From the NCBI GenBank assembly GCA_028023455.1, contig JAQFVV010006216.1:1898445-1962444 (forward strand): DNA of 64,000 nt. The letters run 5' to 3'. A program made the translations under genes and the position numbers. Positions 50,560-61,228 of the stretch are shown here, in pieces. A model generated the notes under the pieces. It was not told the DNA's origin and made no database searches. It saw only the letters and a list, made by a program, of their open reading frames with translations. Position 1 is the stretch's first letter, and every line of letters begins with the position of its first letter. This DNA is from Epiperipatus broadwayi. Its lineage: Eukaryota > Onychophora > Udeonychophora > Euonychophora > Peripatidae.

Positions 50560-51650
50560 TAATCAATCAAGAACGCACTCCTCCAAGCTATATAGAGCAA
50601 AAAGGCCAACAAGAGCCTGGTAAATTGTATACTCCCCATGAATTTATTCCGTAGTTTGTATTCACTCATAGTTTGGAGAATCTATAAATCCCTACTTAGG
50701 CAACACACAATGACATATACCCTGGCCTTTTCTGATTCTCTTAAACTTCAACCAGTTTTCTTGGAGGAAACTAGATACTTGGAGAGTAGGGTCAACTATT
50801 ATAGAGTATGATTATTTATATTGGAGTTATTCCAGTCATGTGTCCAGATTCTGTTGATATCCAATGTGAGTGGCTGCTGAGAATTATCAATAAGCCAAAA
50901 GTGATGCCTAGATTTTAGTCTGACATTTGGGGAACTTTTCATAATAAAATTGATTGGACGATTTGATAGCTCAACAAGCTTGTTGAATTTGGTGATAGTT
51001 CCAACTTGCATATGAAGTTAACTGGGGAGATATTTGAGAGTACAGGTGATCATTCTACTGGTGCTGATTTAAAAGTTCCAAAATATTATACAAGATTTCA
51101 TTAATCTGTATACATTTCTGCATCATTCTTGAGAGCAGTACTCAATCACAGAATAAACAAGTGCTGGTTCAGAAGTTCAAGGAAGTCAGCATTAGAACAC
51201 AATATGGTACCTGTAAGTTTGGAGATGATATTGTTCCTGGAGGCAAGTTTCTTTTTTATATCAGTAAGATTTAATTCCCAAGATTTTGGGTATTATCGAT
51301 TTCTAATTTTATAGTTACAGAAATTAACAATGAGTTTTTGTGAGTTTTTGTTATTGTTGTTAGATTATTATAGATGTGAAAAGAAGTAGAAACTGACTTC
51401 TCTGGGTTAGACTTGAGGTGCCAAAAGTGAAATAATCCCCAAGTACCTTTAAATCAAAATTTAGATTTCTTTCATTTTCATTGAAAGTATATCCTTTGAA
51501 AGCGAGATCAATGTCAACAGCATAAATGAACTTTTTTGAAGCTGTACTTCTAGGAAGTTCGTGAATATCCTGTGGTAGATCGTTTTTAATTGAATAAGTT
51601 TGGCCAGCGTTATAAATGAATAACTCACACATTAAATATTTCCACATATA
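50560..51650 (-). pseudogene. LINE reverse transcriptase and C-terminal region, degraded
   Basis: On the minus strand, 51647-51360 contains NDLPQDIHELPRSTASKKFI followed by YAVDIDLAFKGYTF. These match the ...TNDLP...KFIYADDI-x-LA segment of a LINE clade common in invertebrates, with the YADD box changed to YAVD. ERNLNFDLKVLGDYF follows. Then at about 51280-51150 comes IKKKLASRNNIISKLTGT (from KKK-x-x-RNN-x-L-x-KL-x-GT). At 51011-50799 comes NVRLKSRHHFWLID, then DINRIWTHDW (from RLKSRRPLW...I-x-x-W-x-x-DW). The motif order is intact over about 1 kb. Frameshifts and the lost catalytic Asp make it inactive. The clade name is uncertain. Confidence 0.75.
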
Positions 51651-53592
51651 TATACATAAACTTAAAAAAATGATATCTATTATTAAATTTGTTTAAAAGC
51701 TAAAAATTGTCAATTTGAAAAATGAATGCGTTTAAGTTAAATCTCTAATAAATTAAATCCAACACGAAATCAACAAAATTCTGAAATGAAAATTGTAACT
51801 TTAAAAAGGCATTTAATTAGCAAAGCAGAATATAGTAGAAATGACAGGCTCAAAAAGAATGACGTTTAAAGCTTTTACTATCAACCAAACATTCCTTCCA
51901 TATTATAAATAAAGCCAACCAATGCAACTTTAAGATCTAACATTCTTATCTCTGATAAAAATTTCTCAGCAGTAAAAAGAAAGTTAAGCAGAGGAAATAA
52001 ATGTAAACTCCATACAGATTAGAAAAAGAAATGATTTTCCTTGAAATCGTAAAAAGCTAGGTAAATTAAACAGAATGAGGTCAATTAAAATAGTTGTTTA
52101 AAAAAAAAATGTTTTAATTCTGTTTTTATATTATAAGAATATTTAAAATTTTATGTTCTTTTTTTAAAAAAAAAAAACGCTACAATAAATGTCATGGAAA
52201 AAAGATTAAATCTCACATTTTATATATATCTTTGATAAAGATATACAATTTATTTATCATTACACACACAAAAAAAGGAAACGACCGTATATTAAAGTAG
52301 ATATTTTATCACTTATCTCCAAATAGAATAATTCAAATATATAAATACTAAAAACATCCATTCAACTTACAGGTGGATATGAGCATTTTGATCATAATTT
52401 ACTCTAGCATCTCAATTTATATAAATTTAAAATACAGTTAGAATATCTATCTACCTGTAGGTACAAGATGCACCTTTCATTAGAATTAAAGATTGAATCT
52501 TATCTTCATCTCCCCCCCCCCCATTGTCAGTCCTTTGATATCTATCTATCCAACATTATTTTTAATGTTCAAGAATTTATATACTTTCCAGTAATAATGA
52601 TTGTACTAATTAATAAAACAAAATGCATAAATTAGCTATGATGCTTTAGCTCGGGTATCTAAAAAAAAAAAAAAGAAGATTATTGCAAAATCAGAAAGTT
52701 ATAAAAATATGATTCATTAATCGAAATTTGACCATACATTATGAACAGGTAGTCTTAATACCCATCAGACAATAACATTATTACAGAATCAAGCTTCTGC
52801 ATTAATACTTTTGATTTGATATATACATTAAACTGTGACTATGTCATCAATCCCACAACAAAAACGTAATGGGAAGTTATGATTTAAAAAAATTGTAAGC
52901 AGAAAGAATGCAATTTTTCAAATAAACTTGTATAAAATATATAAATACTAGGACATTTAAGCTAGAAAAGGTAGACATATATTTATAAATTTTACCTTTT
53001 TTTCATCCTAAGTATGCTTTCAATACACTCAGTATCATAATTATAGCTCTTTTATAAACATACATCTACCTTTTCTGGCTTCAATGTTCTAACATTTATA
53101 TACTTAACATTACAATTGTGCAGAAAAGATACAATAAGTCTAGTTATCGAATTATATTTCAAACAATTTTCGGTAATTTTTAATGGGTTTATTTGGAAAA
53201 AATAAATTTAAAAAGTAAAAAAAGCAAAAAAATAATATATATATTTTAAATAATGCTTTTATATAAACTGCCAACTAAAAAGTAGAAATATAATAAAATA
53301 AACTGGCTAAAAAACATGTAGTGTTGTTTCATAAGGGCCTCAAATGTCTTGTGAATCAACACAAGTTTTACTTGGTTTACTTTATTATATTGTATTTCTG
53401 CTTTGTAGTCAGCTGTTTACATAAAAGCATTATTTAAAAATAATAATTTTATTAAGATTATTGTTTTAATTATAAATAAATCACATATAATTTCAATTTA
53501 AATAAAATAATTTTCTTTGCCATTCTCTTTTAATCATCTTTGTTCACGTGCAATATTATCAATATGACATCATTTTAGTATAAACTTTATTC
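51651..53592. other. A+T-rich stretch, no named feature
   Basis: A C10 run near 52511 and several A runs. No coding or transposon signature. Confidence 0.55.
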
Positions 53593-53726
53593 TATAAAGA
53601 TTTTTTTTTCTCATGTGTCATAGCATCAGCCGGGAAGCGAACCCACTAACCCAGGACAACTGCTTGTAAAACAGCTGTCGCTGACCTCTCGACCAACAAT
53701 GCTTGACAATTATATAAAGATTTTTT
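53593..53726 (-). mobile_element. tRNA-derived retroposon (SINE) with 14-bp target duplication
   Basis: An exact duplication TATAAAGATTTTTT (53593-53606 and 53713-53726) flanks a 106-bp insert. On the minus strand the insert folds like a tRNA (53702-53623). It has acceptor GCATTGT pairing with ATGC, a 3-bp D stem (GTC/GAC) and an anticodon stem GCTGT/GCAGT with loop TTTACAA. The T loop is GGGTTCGCTTCCC. Both Pol III boxes are recognisable (TGGTCGAGAGG and GGTTCGCTTCC). The loop would read anticodon TAC (Val type). The T stem is imperfect and the variable region is long, so it is not a working tRNA. A short tail, then A residues, ends the insert. Confidence 0.8.
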
Positions 53727-54766
53727 AAAAAAAACTAATTTAATTAATTATGCATAGTTAAATCACTATTAATATTCTACAAACGTATTTTTTCTGTTGG
53801 CTCAGTTGCTAAGGAGTTTTCTTGGAAAGTGTTAAGGATGAATTAGAGTTCTAAATGAGAACAATTTTTTTTATTATTAAAAATTCAAAATCTGGATATA
53901 CATACAGAAACATGCACTGTAAGTTAATATAAAATCATTTAATATATCGATATGTCTGGAGGGAAAAAAAATTAATAAATATATTTGTCAATATTTATTT
54001 ATGGACTACGAATTTAGGTAAAAATAGAAAAATCAAAATACTAGATCTAAATATCAGAAAAGAAATATCTCCAAAAAATGAGATGATGGCATCAAAAAGT
54101 TTGGAAAGAACCAAAGTTTATTACAGATCTAAGTAAAAAAATTATAATAGATATTAGCTCTGCAGTGGACTACGGCTCATAATTATTACAAAAATTTTCC
54201 TTATATATAAATAAATAATCAGAGTTTTGCAATAAGTCAAAAAAAAAAAAAAATTAAATAATAAAAAAAATGCCAAAGTACTAAACAAAGCCTGTTTTTA
54301 TTTTAATTCATCAAAAAATTCTTGTTAATAAAAAATAATTAATTTTTTTTGTTAAAAAAAAGATGTAATATGCACTCTAGAATAGTCATTTAATTCACCT
54401 TATTTATAGAATCTGATGAAATTGATTATTCAAGCTCACAAAACCTTACACCAAAGTAGGATAAAATAAATCAATCTCTAAAGTTATTAACTTAGACTAC
54501 AATTTATAAATATTTTACCAATACAAATTTTACCTAAATATAGGGTAGTAATCATTTGACAAATAAAAATTAGAAAGTAATCAATCAGTTTAATATGACA
54601 TAATCAAAGTAAACTTGTAATTATATAAATATATATGATGAGAAAATTTGTTCATGTCCATAATATAGTAGATAACTAAGCTTGATAGAGTGCACACATA
54701 GACTTAAAGTTTATAAAAAGAACAGAGGAAAAAGTTAATTACATATTTAAAAAAAACAGTCTAGAA
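53727..54766. other. A+T-rich stretch, no named feature
   Basis: Nothing recognisable before the hAT end. Confidence 0.5.
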
Positions 54767-57376
54767 CAAGAGTTCCCAAAGTGGTCAATATTGCCCCCCA
54801 ACAGTGATTTGAACTTTCTAGGGGTTGATAGTTTCAATAAACAAATTTGGGGGTTGACAACAGCAAAAGTAAACCCCACTTACTACTGCCATTTCTTTGT
54901 TACTTCAAAATATCTAAGATTTCAATAGCTACCTAATTAAGAATTAATTTTAAAAAAACTTTTTTGATAATGCATTTCATACCAAACTTGTGAATGAAAA
55001 GGTACAAACATGTTTGTGCATTATATTAATGAATATATCAAAGCAAGTGTGAACATAAAAAATTATTGCATGTTTGCACTTGCTCATAGTGGAACAAGAC
55101 AATATTCGATATTAGCAGAATCATCAGTCTTGTACAGTCATGCTTCCATAAAACACCATAAATTGGTTTATTAGATGTGACATGCTTATTTGTGATTTAC
55201 AATTCCAATTATTTATTGAGGAGCAGTACTATAAAAAGAAAATCAGAGGAAACAGTTTATTTATTTGAGTTTCCACAAAAATCTTCTGTTTCAAGTAAGT
55301 GCATACTTTATTGTTTTTTTATTACAGGGGCTGTCAAAATTGTTTATTAATAGAATTTTTTTATTTCTTATAATAATAATAATATGGTTGAACCAAAAAA
55401 AATGCAGACACTACAGCTTGCTCTATTTGAAGCTAGGATTTGTACTGTTATTTTCAAACAAACATTTAAGTCTTTAGCTATGATGCTATGAAACCATCAA
55501 AACTAGAAGGTCACTTGAACAGAATTCACCCTGAGAAAAAAAAGATTCTCACACTTTCAATCACATAAAGATAAAATTCTGAAGAAAACTATCATCAATA
55601 ATATGTTTGTTTCATCATCGAAGTAAAATGTTGATGAATTAAGAGTATCATATGACATATCCCTATTCATCACAAAGTCTGGCAAGCTGCAAACCATAGA
55701 GTGGAAACTGATTCTACCAACTGTCACAAAAATATTGAACACTGTACTCAACAAACCTGCACATGATGTTATAATCAGAATTTCTTTGAGCAATAACACA
55801 GTTCAAAGACATATCAACAAAATTAGTCTCAATGTGGAAAGCTATAATCATTTGCAAAAAAAAAAAAAATATTTTTCCTCCACTGACACAAGTCACCATT
55901 ACCTGGTAATGAAGCTTTGTTGCTGGTCTAAATTTGTTTTATTCAAGATTAGGATGTGCATGAAGAGCTGTTTTTTTACTAGAACTTTCAAAACTGACAC
56001 CAGAGGGCAAACTGATTCTTAATTTAATGGAGCTATTTTTTTTCAGGGAAAAAGTGACTCCAATGAAAAATATAATATCTGTTGTGACAGATGGAGCACC
56101 ATCTATGGTTGGTCATTATGACAGTTCCATAAGTTACCTGAAACAATACATATAAAACATTTAATAGCTAAGAACCTTAGTGCTAAATTGCATCAATTGT
56201 TTCAAATTGTTATAACAGTTGTGAAAAAAATCCAAAGTAACCCTTTCAACAATAGACTGTTCACTCGATTATGCAAGGAAGGAAATGAAGATGTCTATCA
56301 ATTGGTTTTCCATACCAAAACCTGCTGGCTTTCAAAAGGTTTATGTATGGCAAGATATTTTGCAATTTTTCAATCTATTTTATAGTTTTTGAAAGACAAG
56401 AATTGCAGTTTGAAAGAAAATTTATTATGAGTAAAATATATATTGCTTATTTAACCAAATTATTTGGCAAATTTCATGATATTAATATACAACTACAAGG
56501 AGACAATTTGGATCTTATCAAAGAAAAATTAGCCAAATTGGCTTTTGTTGCCAGATTAATGTTTTTAAGCAAAATCTTGCAAAGACCTGAGCTTTCCCAG
56601 TTCCCCAACTTATTTAAGATAGGCACAATCCAAGAAAAAAACATCTTGCTGCTCATCAACCATTTGGAGGCCCTTCATTTAGATTAAAAAATTGGGTTCA
56701 AAAATATCATATCATTGGAAATACTAGACTGGATAATAAACCCATACAGTATTATTGCAGAAAAAATATAATTTTACAAGATGAACTGATAACCATGAGC
56801 ACAAATGAGGATCTCAAGATACAATTAAAACAGAGTTATCAAAAGTTTTGGCTGCAACAAGATATTCCACTTCTGTACCTGGCTCTATGGACTGCTATAT
56901 AAAAATATTTGCTGGCATTTCAGTCATCATATCTTGTAGAGAGAGGTTGCTTAAAAGCAGATATCAATTGTATATCACTGAATGTAAAAATTTGAGAATG
57001 CAACTCACTAATTTAAATCACAAAGATAAATTTTTGACAGATCCCCAGGTGTACTCATCTTATTAAATTCAGTTTTCCAAGTTAATTTGATATTCTTATT
57101 TTAATAATTCTGATTAAAATCTTTCATTGTTGTAATTTTGTTGATGTTTAATTGTGTCTGAATATGTTTATTTTTTTTACTTCATATGTATATTTTATAA
57201 AGTGATTTCAATATTTGTACTTATTTTGAAAACTGCTCATATTTTTTTTATTTTAATTGTCATTAATGCAGGTTTTTATATTAACTGTTGCACAAAATAA
57301 TGTCACATTCCTTAGTCCTATTGTCTTTTTCAATCATTAATTACAAGTGATTAAAACAAAAAGTTTGATACCTAGT
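54767..57376 (+). mobile_element. hAT-superfamily DNA transposon, nearly full length, inactive
   Basis: The left end reads CAAGAGTTCCCAAAGTGG, with GCCCCCC shortly inside, as in hAT elements of the ZBED5/Charlie type. The right end AAAGTTTGATACCTAGTG (57376) is its imperfect inverse. The transposase coding region lies between them in the expected order. The element is about 2.6 kb, a normal size for an autonomous member. An 8-bp target duplication is not obvious, as expected for an old copy. Confidence 0.8.
55480..57066 (+). pseudogene. hAT transposase (ZBED5/FAM200-like), broken
   Basis: The motifs run in family order. About 55488 has AMKPSKLEGHLNRIHPEKK, the BED-finger end and linker. 55735 has LNKPAHDVIIRISLSNNTVQ followed by RHI. 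About 56075 has VVTDGAPSMVGHY, with the second catalytic Asp intact. 56300 has YQLVFHTKTCWLSKGLCMAR. About 56430-56640 has YLTKLFGKFHDINIQLQG and then LARPELSQFPNL-type sequence. At 56900 the frame gives AFQSSYLVERGCLK, and 56990-57066 gives LRMQLTNLNHKDKFL before the stop. These last two are the hAT C-terminal dimerisation region. At least four frameshifts or stops break it. In hAT elements the protein binds the ends and inserts with 8-bp duplications; domesticated relatives exist in vertebrates, but the breaks argue against that here. Confidence 0.85.
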
Positions 57377-57424
57377 GAAATATTTAACATAAAATACTGT
57401 ACAAATTTATTAATTTGAGTAAAT

Positions 57425-58290
57425 AAGATAAATGACTCGGGGATAAGTCAAAGTGACTCCATATCTCCAAAACTTTTTACAGCAGTGTTGGAAGAAGTAT
57501 TTTGTGAATTAAAATGGAAAACTAAAGAAGTGAAAGTAAATGGAGATTATTTAAGTCATTTAGATTTTGCAGATGATATAGTTGTTTTTGCAAATAATGC
57601 TTCAGAGCTGCAGGAAATGTTGCAGGAGTTATCAGATGAAAGTAGGACTAAAGATAACTGTTAAAAAGACTAAAGTAATGTTTAATCAATTTGCTCAAAA
57701 TATGAAAATAAAGATTATGATGAATTAGAAGAAGTTAACAGTTATAAATACCTTGGTCAAATTATTAATACAAATGGAAACATAAAGGAGGAAATTAATC
57801 ATAGAATTAAACTTGGTTGGAGTGCTTTTGGTAGAAATAATTTGATACTAAAAGGAACTATGCCTATGTGTTTGAAAAGGAAGGTTTTTAACAAATGTGT
57901 TTTAACAGTTCTTATTTATGGATCTGAAACTTGGACATTTAATAGAAGAGCAATACAGAGACCCCAGACCATTCAAAGAAGTATAGAGAGATGCATGTTG
58001 GAAGTAACAAGAAGAGATTGAAAACACAATGTACGGGTAAGAGAACAAATAGGTGTGACTGACCTCATTGAAAAAATTAAAAGATTGAAATGGAGTTGGG
58101 CATGACATATTGCTAGAAGAGATGATAATATATAGACAATTGAAATCTTAAACTGGATTCCAAGAGATTGTAAAAGACCCAGAAAGAGACCACATGTGAG
58201 ATGGATGGATGAAATAAGAAAGTGTGCTGAGGTGATGTGGAGAAGAGAAGCTAAAGATTGGATGTTGGATTAAACTTGGAGAGACCTTCA
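57425..58290 (+). pseudogene. RTE-like LINE reverse transcriptase, 3' part
   Basis: The plus frame gives DSISPKLFTAVLEEVFCELK, then VNGDYLSHLDFADDIVVFAN with an intact FADD catalytic box. It continues ELQEMLQELSDESR. After a frameshift come KKTKVMFN, SYKYLGQIINTNGN and INHRIKLGWSAFGR. Then come CVLTVLIYGSETWTFNRR and RPRKRPHVRWMDEI. This is the order of RTE-type LINEs from RT motif 4 to the C terminus. The 5' end is truncated just after the hAT right end. Internal TGA, TAG and frameshifts make it inactive. The low divergence of the motifs suggests it is younger than the other LINE copies here. Confidence 0.88.
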
Positions 58291-58450
58291 TCCTGCAGTG
58301 GATTGATAATGGTTAATGATATATGTATGTTCATGTACATTTGTATTCATGTATCTGTATTGTGTTTGTTATAGTTCCAAAGAAGATTGCTGGGGCAATT
58401 GAAACTGTCAGTGTGTTGTAATAAAAGCATTGTAAAACAATAATAAAGCA
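58291..58450 (+). mobile_element. 3' UTR and tail of the RTE-like LINE
   Basis: The stretch after the coding region ends with CCAAAGAAGATTGCTGGGGC, AATTGAAACTGTCA and then AAAGCATTGTAAAACAATAA followed by TAAAGCAC. The same tail, diverged, closes the retroposon at 31801-32038. This suggests a shared 3' recognition tail. Confidence 0.6.
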
Positions 58451-61025
58451 CATAGATGATTTAGTTAATATTTAAAGTAACTAATTCTGATGCTTTTACA
58501 AGAGACATATTGACTAAAATAAATTTTTTAAAAAATGATTTTTTTTTTTTAATTCAGCACTTTTATGTTCAAAAAAAATCCAGTGACTTACTTTATAGAT
58601 TTGAATATTTTGTCTGTAAATAATGCATTAATTTTGTTGGCTTCATACATTCATTGGATAAAATTTCTCTGCAAATAACTCATTTAGATCTGGGTAAATT
58701 TTATTCCAACTCAGGCCAAGAAATGAAACCAAATTTTAAATAATCATGATTCAATTGATGAACAATAATATATTTTTGTTTTGTCTGGGTGAATCATTTT
58801 ATGAATAAATAATATTTTCATTAACATTCAAAATACTTACACTTGGTTTTTGAAAAATGTCTGCAATAGTTTTTGGTGTTTTCTTGCTATTATTCATTTT
58901 TAAACAGCTAAAACTTATGAAAAAAGGAAACATCAAGTAGTTAATATACTTTAATTTATAGTATGCGCTTATTATATAGTAATTTATATCACTGTACACA
59001 AGGGCAATTCAATCAGCAGGCTTTTGCAAATTACATAATACATATGAATAACATATCAAACTTCCGATTTAGCACATGAAGTGCACACATGGAAAATTAT
59101 TAATGGAGCAGGGTTTTTACTGTGAGATGACTGATACTAGAAAATATAAACTTTTTGATATTTCTTGCAGTGTTTTGTTTCTTAGTTTATTTTCTATGAA
59201 TAAAACAACTAACAAACAAAGGAAAATCTTAGAATTGAATTAAAGATAAATTTAATAAAATTTGTCATAATTTAAAAGATTGTAAAAAAATATGTAACAT
59301 AATATGAACAAAATTATAACCTCTTGGTAAGCCTCTAAACACTGGTTAAATACATTATAAAGTTTAAAGGAGTAATTATGGAGACAAAAAATAAAAATGC
59401 ATGAAGAGTACACTAAAGAAATAGAAAAAAGTTAAAAAAATTGTAATTAGAGACAGAGAAAAACAAAGAGAAAAATTATTGGAGAATGTTTCATAAGTAG
59501 TTAAAATTTAAAAAAAAATGAAAAAGTATAAAGATCAATTTCAAAAGTTAAAAAAACTATGATGAGAGATGGTAATAATTGTTTGGCGGAATTATTAACT
59601 TCAGTATTAAATAACCCAAGTATTTTAGATTCAAGGAGAAAGTCAGAATTCTGGCAATATGATGTTAAGAGATCATTTTTATTTTTGAGATAAACTTAAA
59701 AAAATTCATCATCTAACATCTTTATAGCATTTTTCTTATTAATTTTCAAAAGTAAAAAAAATTGTAGTAACATATAAATATTTGCCTTTTGCATCAAAAC
59801 ACTGGTGAAATCCTTTGTTGATAAAAGCAAGAATCTACAAAAATTCTTAGCATGATATATTAAATAATTTTAAAGAAGTGCAACAAGATGAAATTCCACA
59901 TCATATACCAAAAGAAAAATATGGAACTATTTTGGAAGCAAATGTCAAAGCTAAAAACTTTATCAGTATTTTCACTATTAAAAGAAGAAACAGTTTATAT
60001 TATGAGACATAACTTATTTTTTTTCTTGTAATATGGTGTGAAAGCAGCAGATATAGAATCATTGAAAAAGTGGAAGAATTATTAAATATACTGGATAGGA
60101 ATAAAATTCAACTGGGAATTGATAAGACCAGAAAATTAAAAAGTATTAGATTTACAAAAACAATGACTCAAACAATATACCATCTAGAAATAGATATATT
60201 GAAATCATGTATCAAGATATTATAGGCTAAAAAATACATAACTAGAAAGAGTATTGATCATGAAGATCAAAAACAAAGAGAGTAAGAAGGATATCAAACA
60301 AATTAACAAATAAAACAAAATCTAGAAGTATTCGTGATAATAATAATGAAACTACCACTAATGTTAAAAATGCAAAAGGATAAAAATATTTCAATGTAGG
60401 AAATTGGCTGCTTAAACAAGCATCAGGAATCAGTGAACTCCAGCAGTTTGCTTCTAAAAAATTTTACAACTTGTATATACAATCTCTAGAATAATAATTG
60501 AGAAATAAAATGAGAAAAAGTTTAATAAATTGAAGTGATAGGAGTATAAAAGCATCTTATAACTATAAATATCTAAATTATTTTGTTGAAAATAGTAAAT
60601 TGTGAATATAGCATAGAAGCAATGACAGCTTAAACCAAGTTTGCTTTTACTTTTCCATTACAAAAGAGCAGGCATAAAAGATGTATGGTTAAGATACAAA
60701 GTAATTTTGCGTTCTAAAAAAATAAATAATATTTCCCTTTCTATACTAATCCTTTTGTTATATGTTTTAGAATGATTAAAAAATATTAAATTATTTATGC
60801 CTAAATATAAATTTATAAAAAAATAAAACTACATAATTATTGAAAATATGATTCACTATATTACTTAACAATTTTTGTTTTAATTTCTTTATTAATTGAG
60901 AATGAAAAATTTTAGGGCAAAAAAGTGTTTTGTTTTTTTCTGAATAGTTGAAGGTTACAAAAAAAATTTTGTTAATTTAATTTGGTCTTAAAAATGATTA
61001 AAGTCTGCAAATTTACATAAATATT
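58451..61025. other. A+T-rich stretch with a coding-like relic
   Basis: 59370-60480 is A-rich on the plus strand and has purine-rich open runs, such as NCLAELLTSVLNNPSILDSR (about 59580) and HHIPKEKYGTILEANVKAKN (about 59900). Frames break repeatedly. It looks like a decayed protein-coding element, but I cannot identify the family. The flanks show nothing. Confidence 0.3.
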
Positions 61026-61228
61026 TAAATATAGGGGGATTTAAACACAGACTTTCAAGGACCCTTCAACTAAACCACACTATCTCATACAACTGATACA
61101 AATGACCACACACATGTAGAAAAGATAAATAATCACCAATATGTGTGTGATCATTTGTATCAGTGGTATGAGATAGTGTGGATAGTTGAAGGGTGCTTGA
61201 AAGTATATGTGCAAATCCCCTATATTTA
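61026..61228. mobile_element. foldback MITE, 203 bp
   Basis: Two arms of about 85 bp (61026-61113 and 61145-61228) are inverted, with few mismatches. The ends read TAAATATAGGGG and CCCCTATATTTA, and the arms share ACTATCTCATAC, CTGATACAAATGA and CACACAC. A spacer of about 30 bp separates them. There is no coding capacity. It is a miniature inverted-repeat element or foldback; the superfamily is not clear. Confidence 0.85.

Noticed and set aside
53623-53702. Functional tRNA-Val gene
   Set aside because: The T stem is mismatched, the variable region is too long, and exact target duplications flank it, so it is a retroposed copy.
54767-57376. Domesticated hAT-derived host gene
   Set aside because: The transposase is broken by several stops and frameshifts, and both element ends are present.
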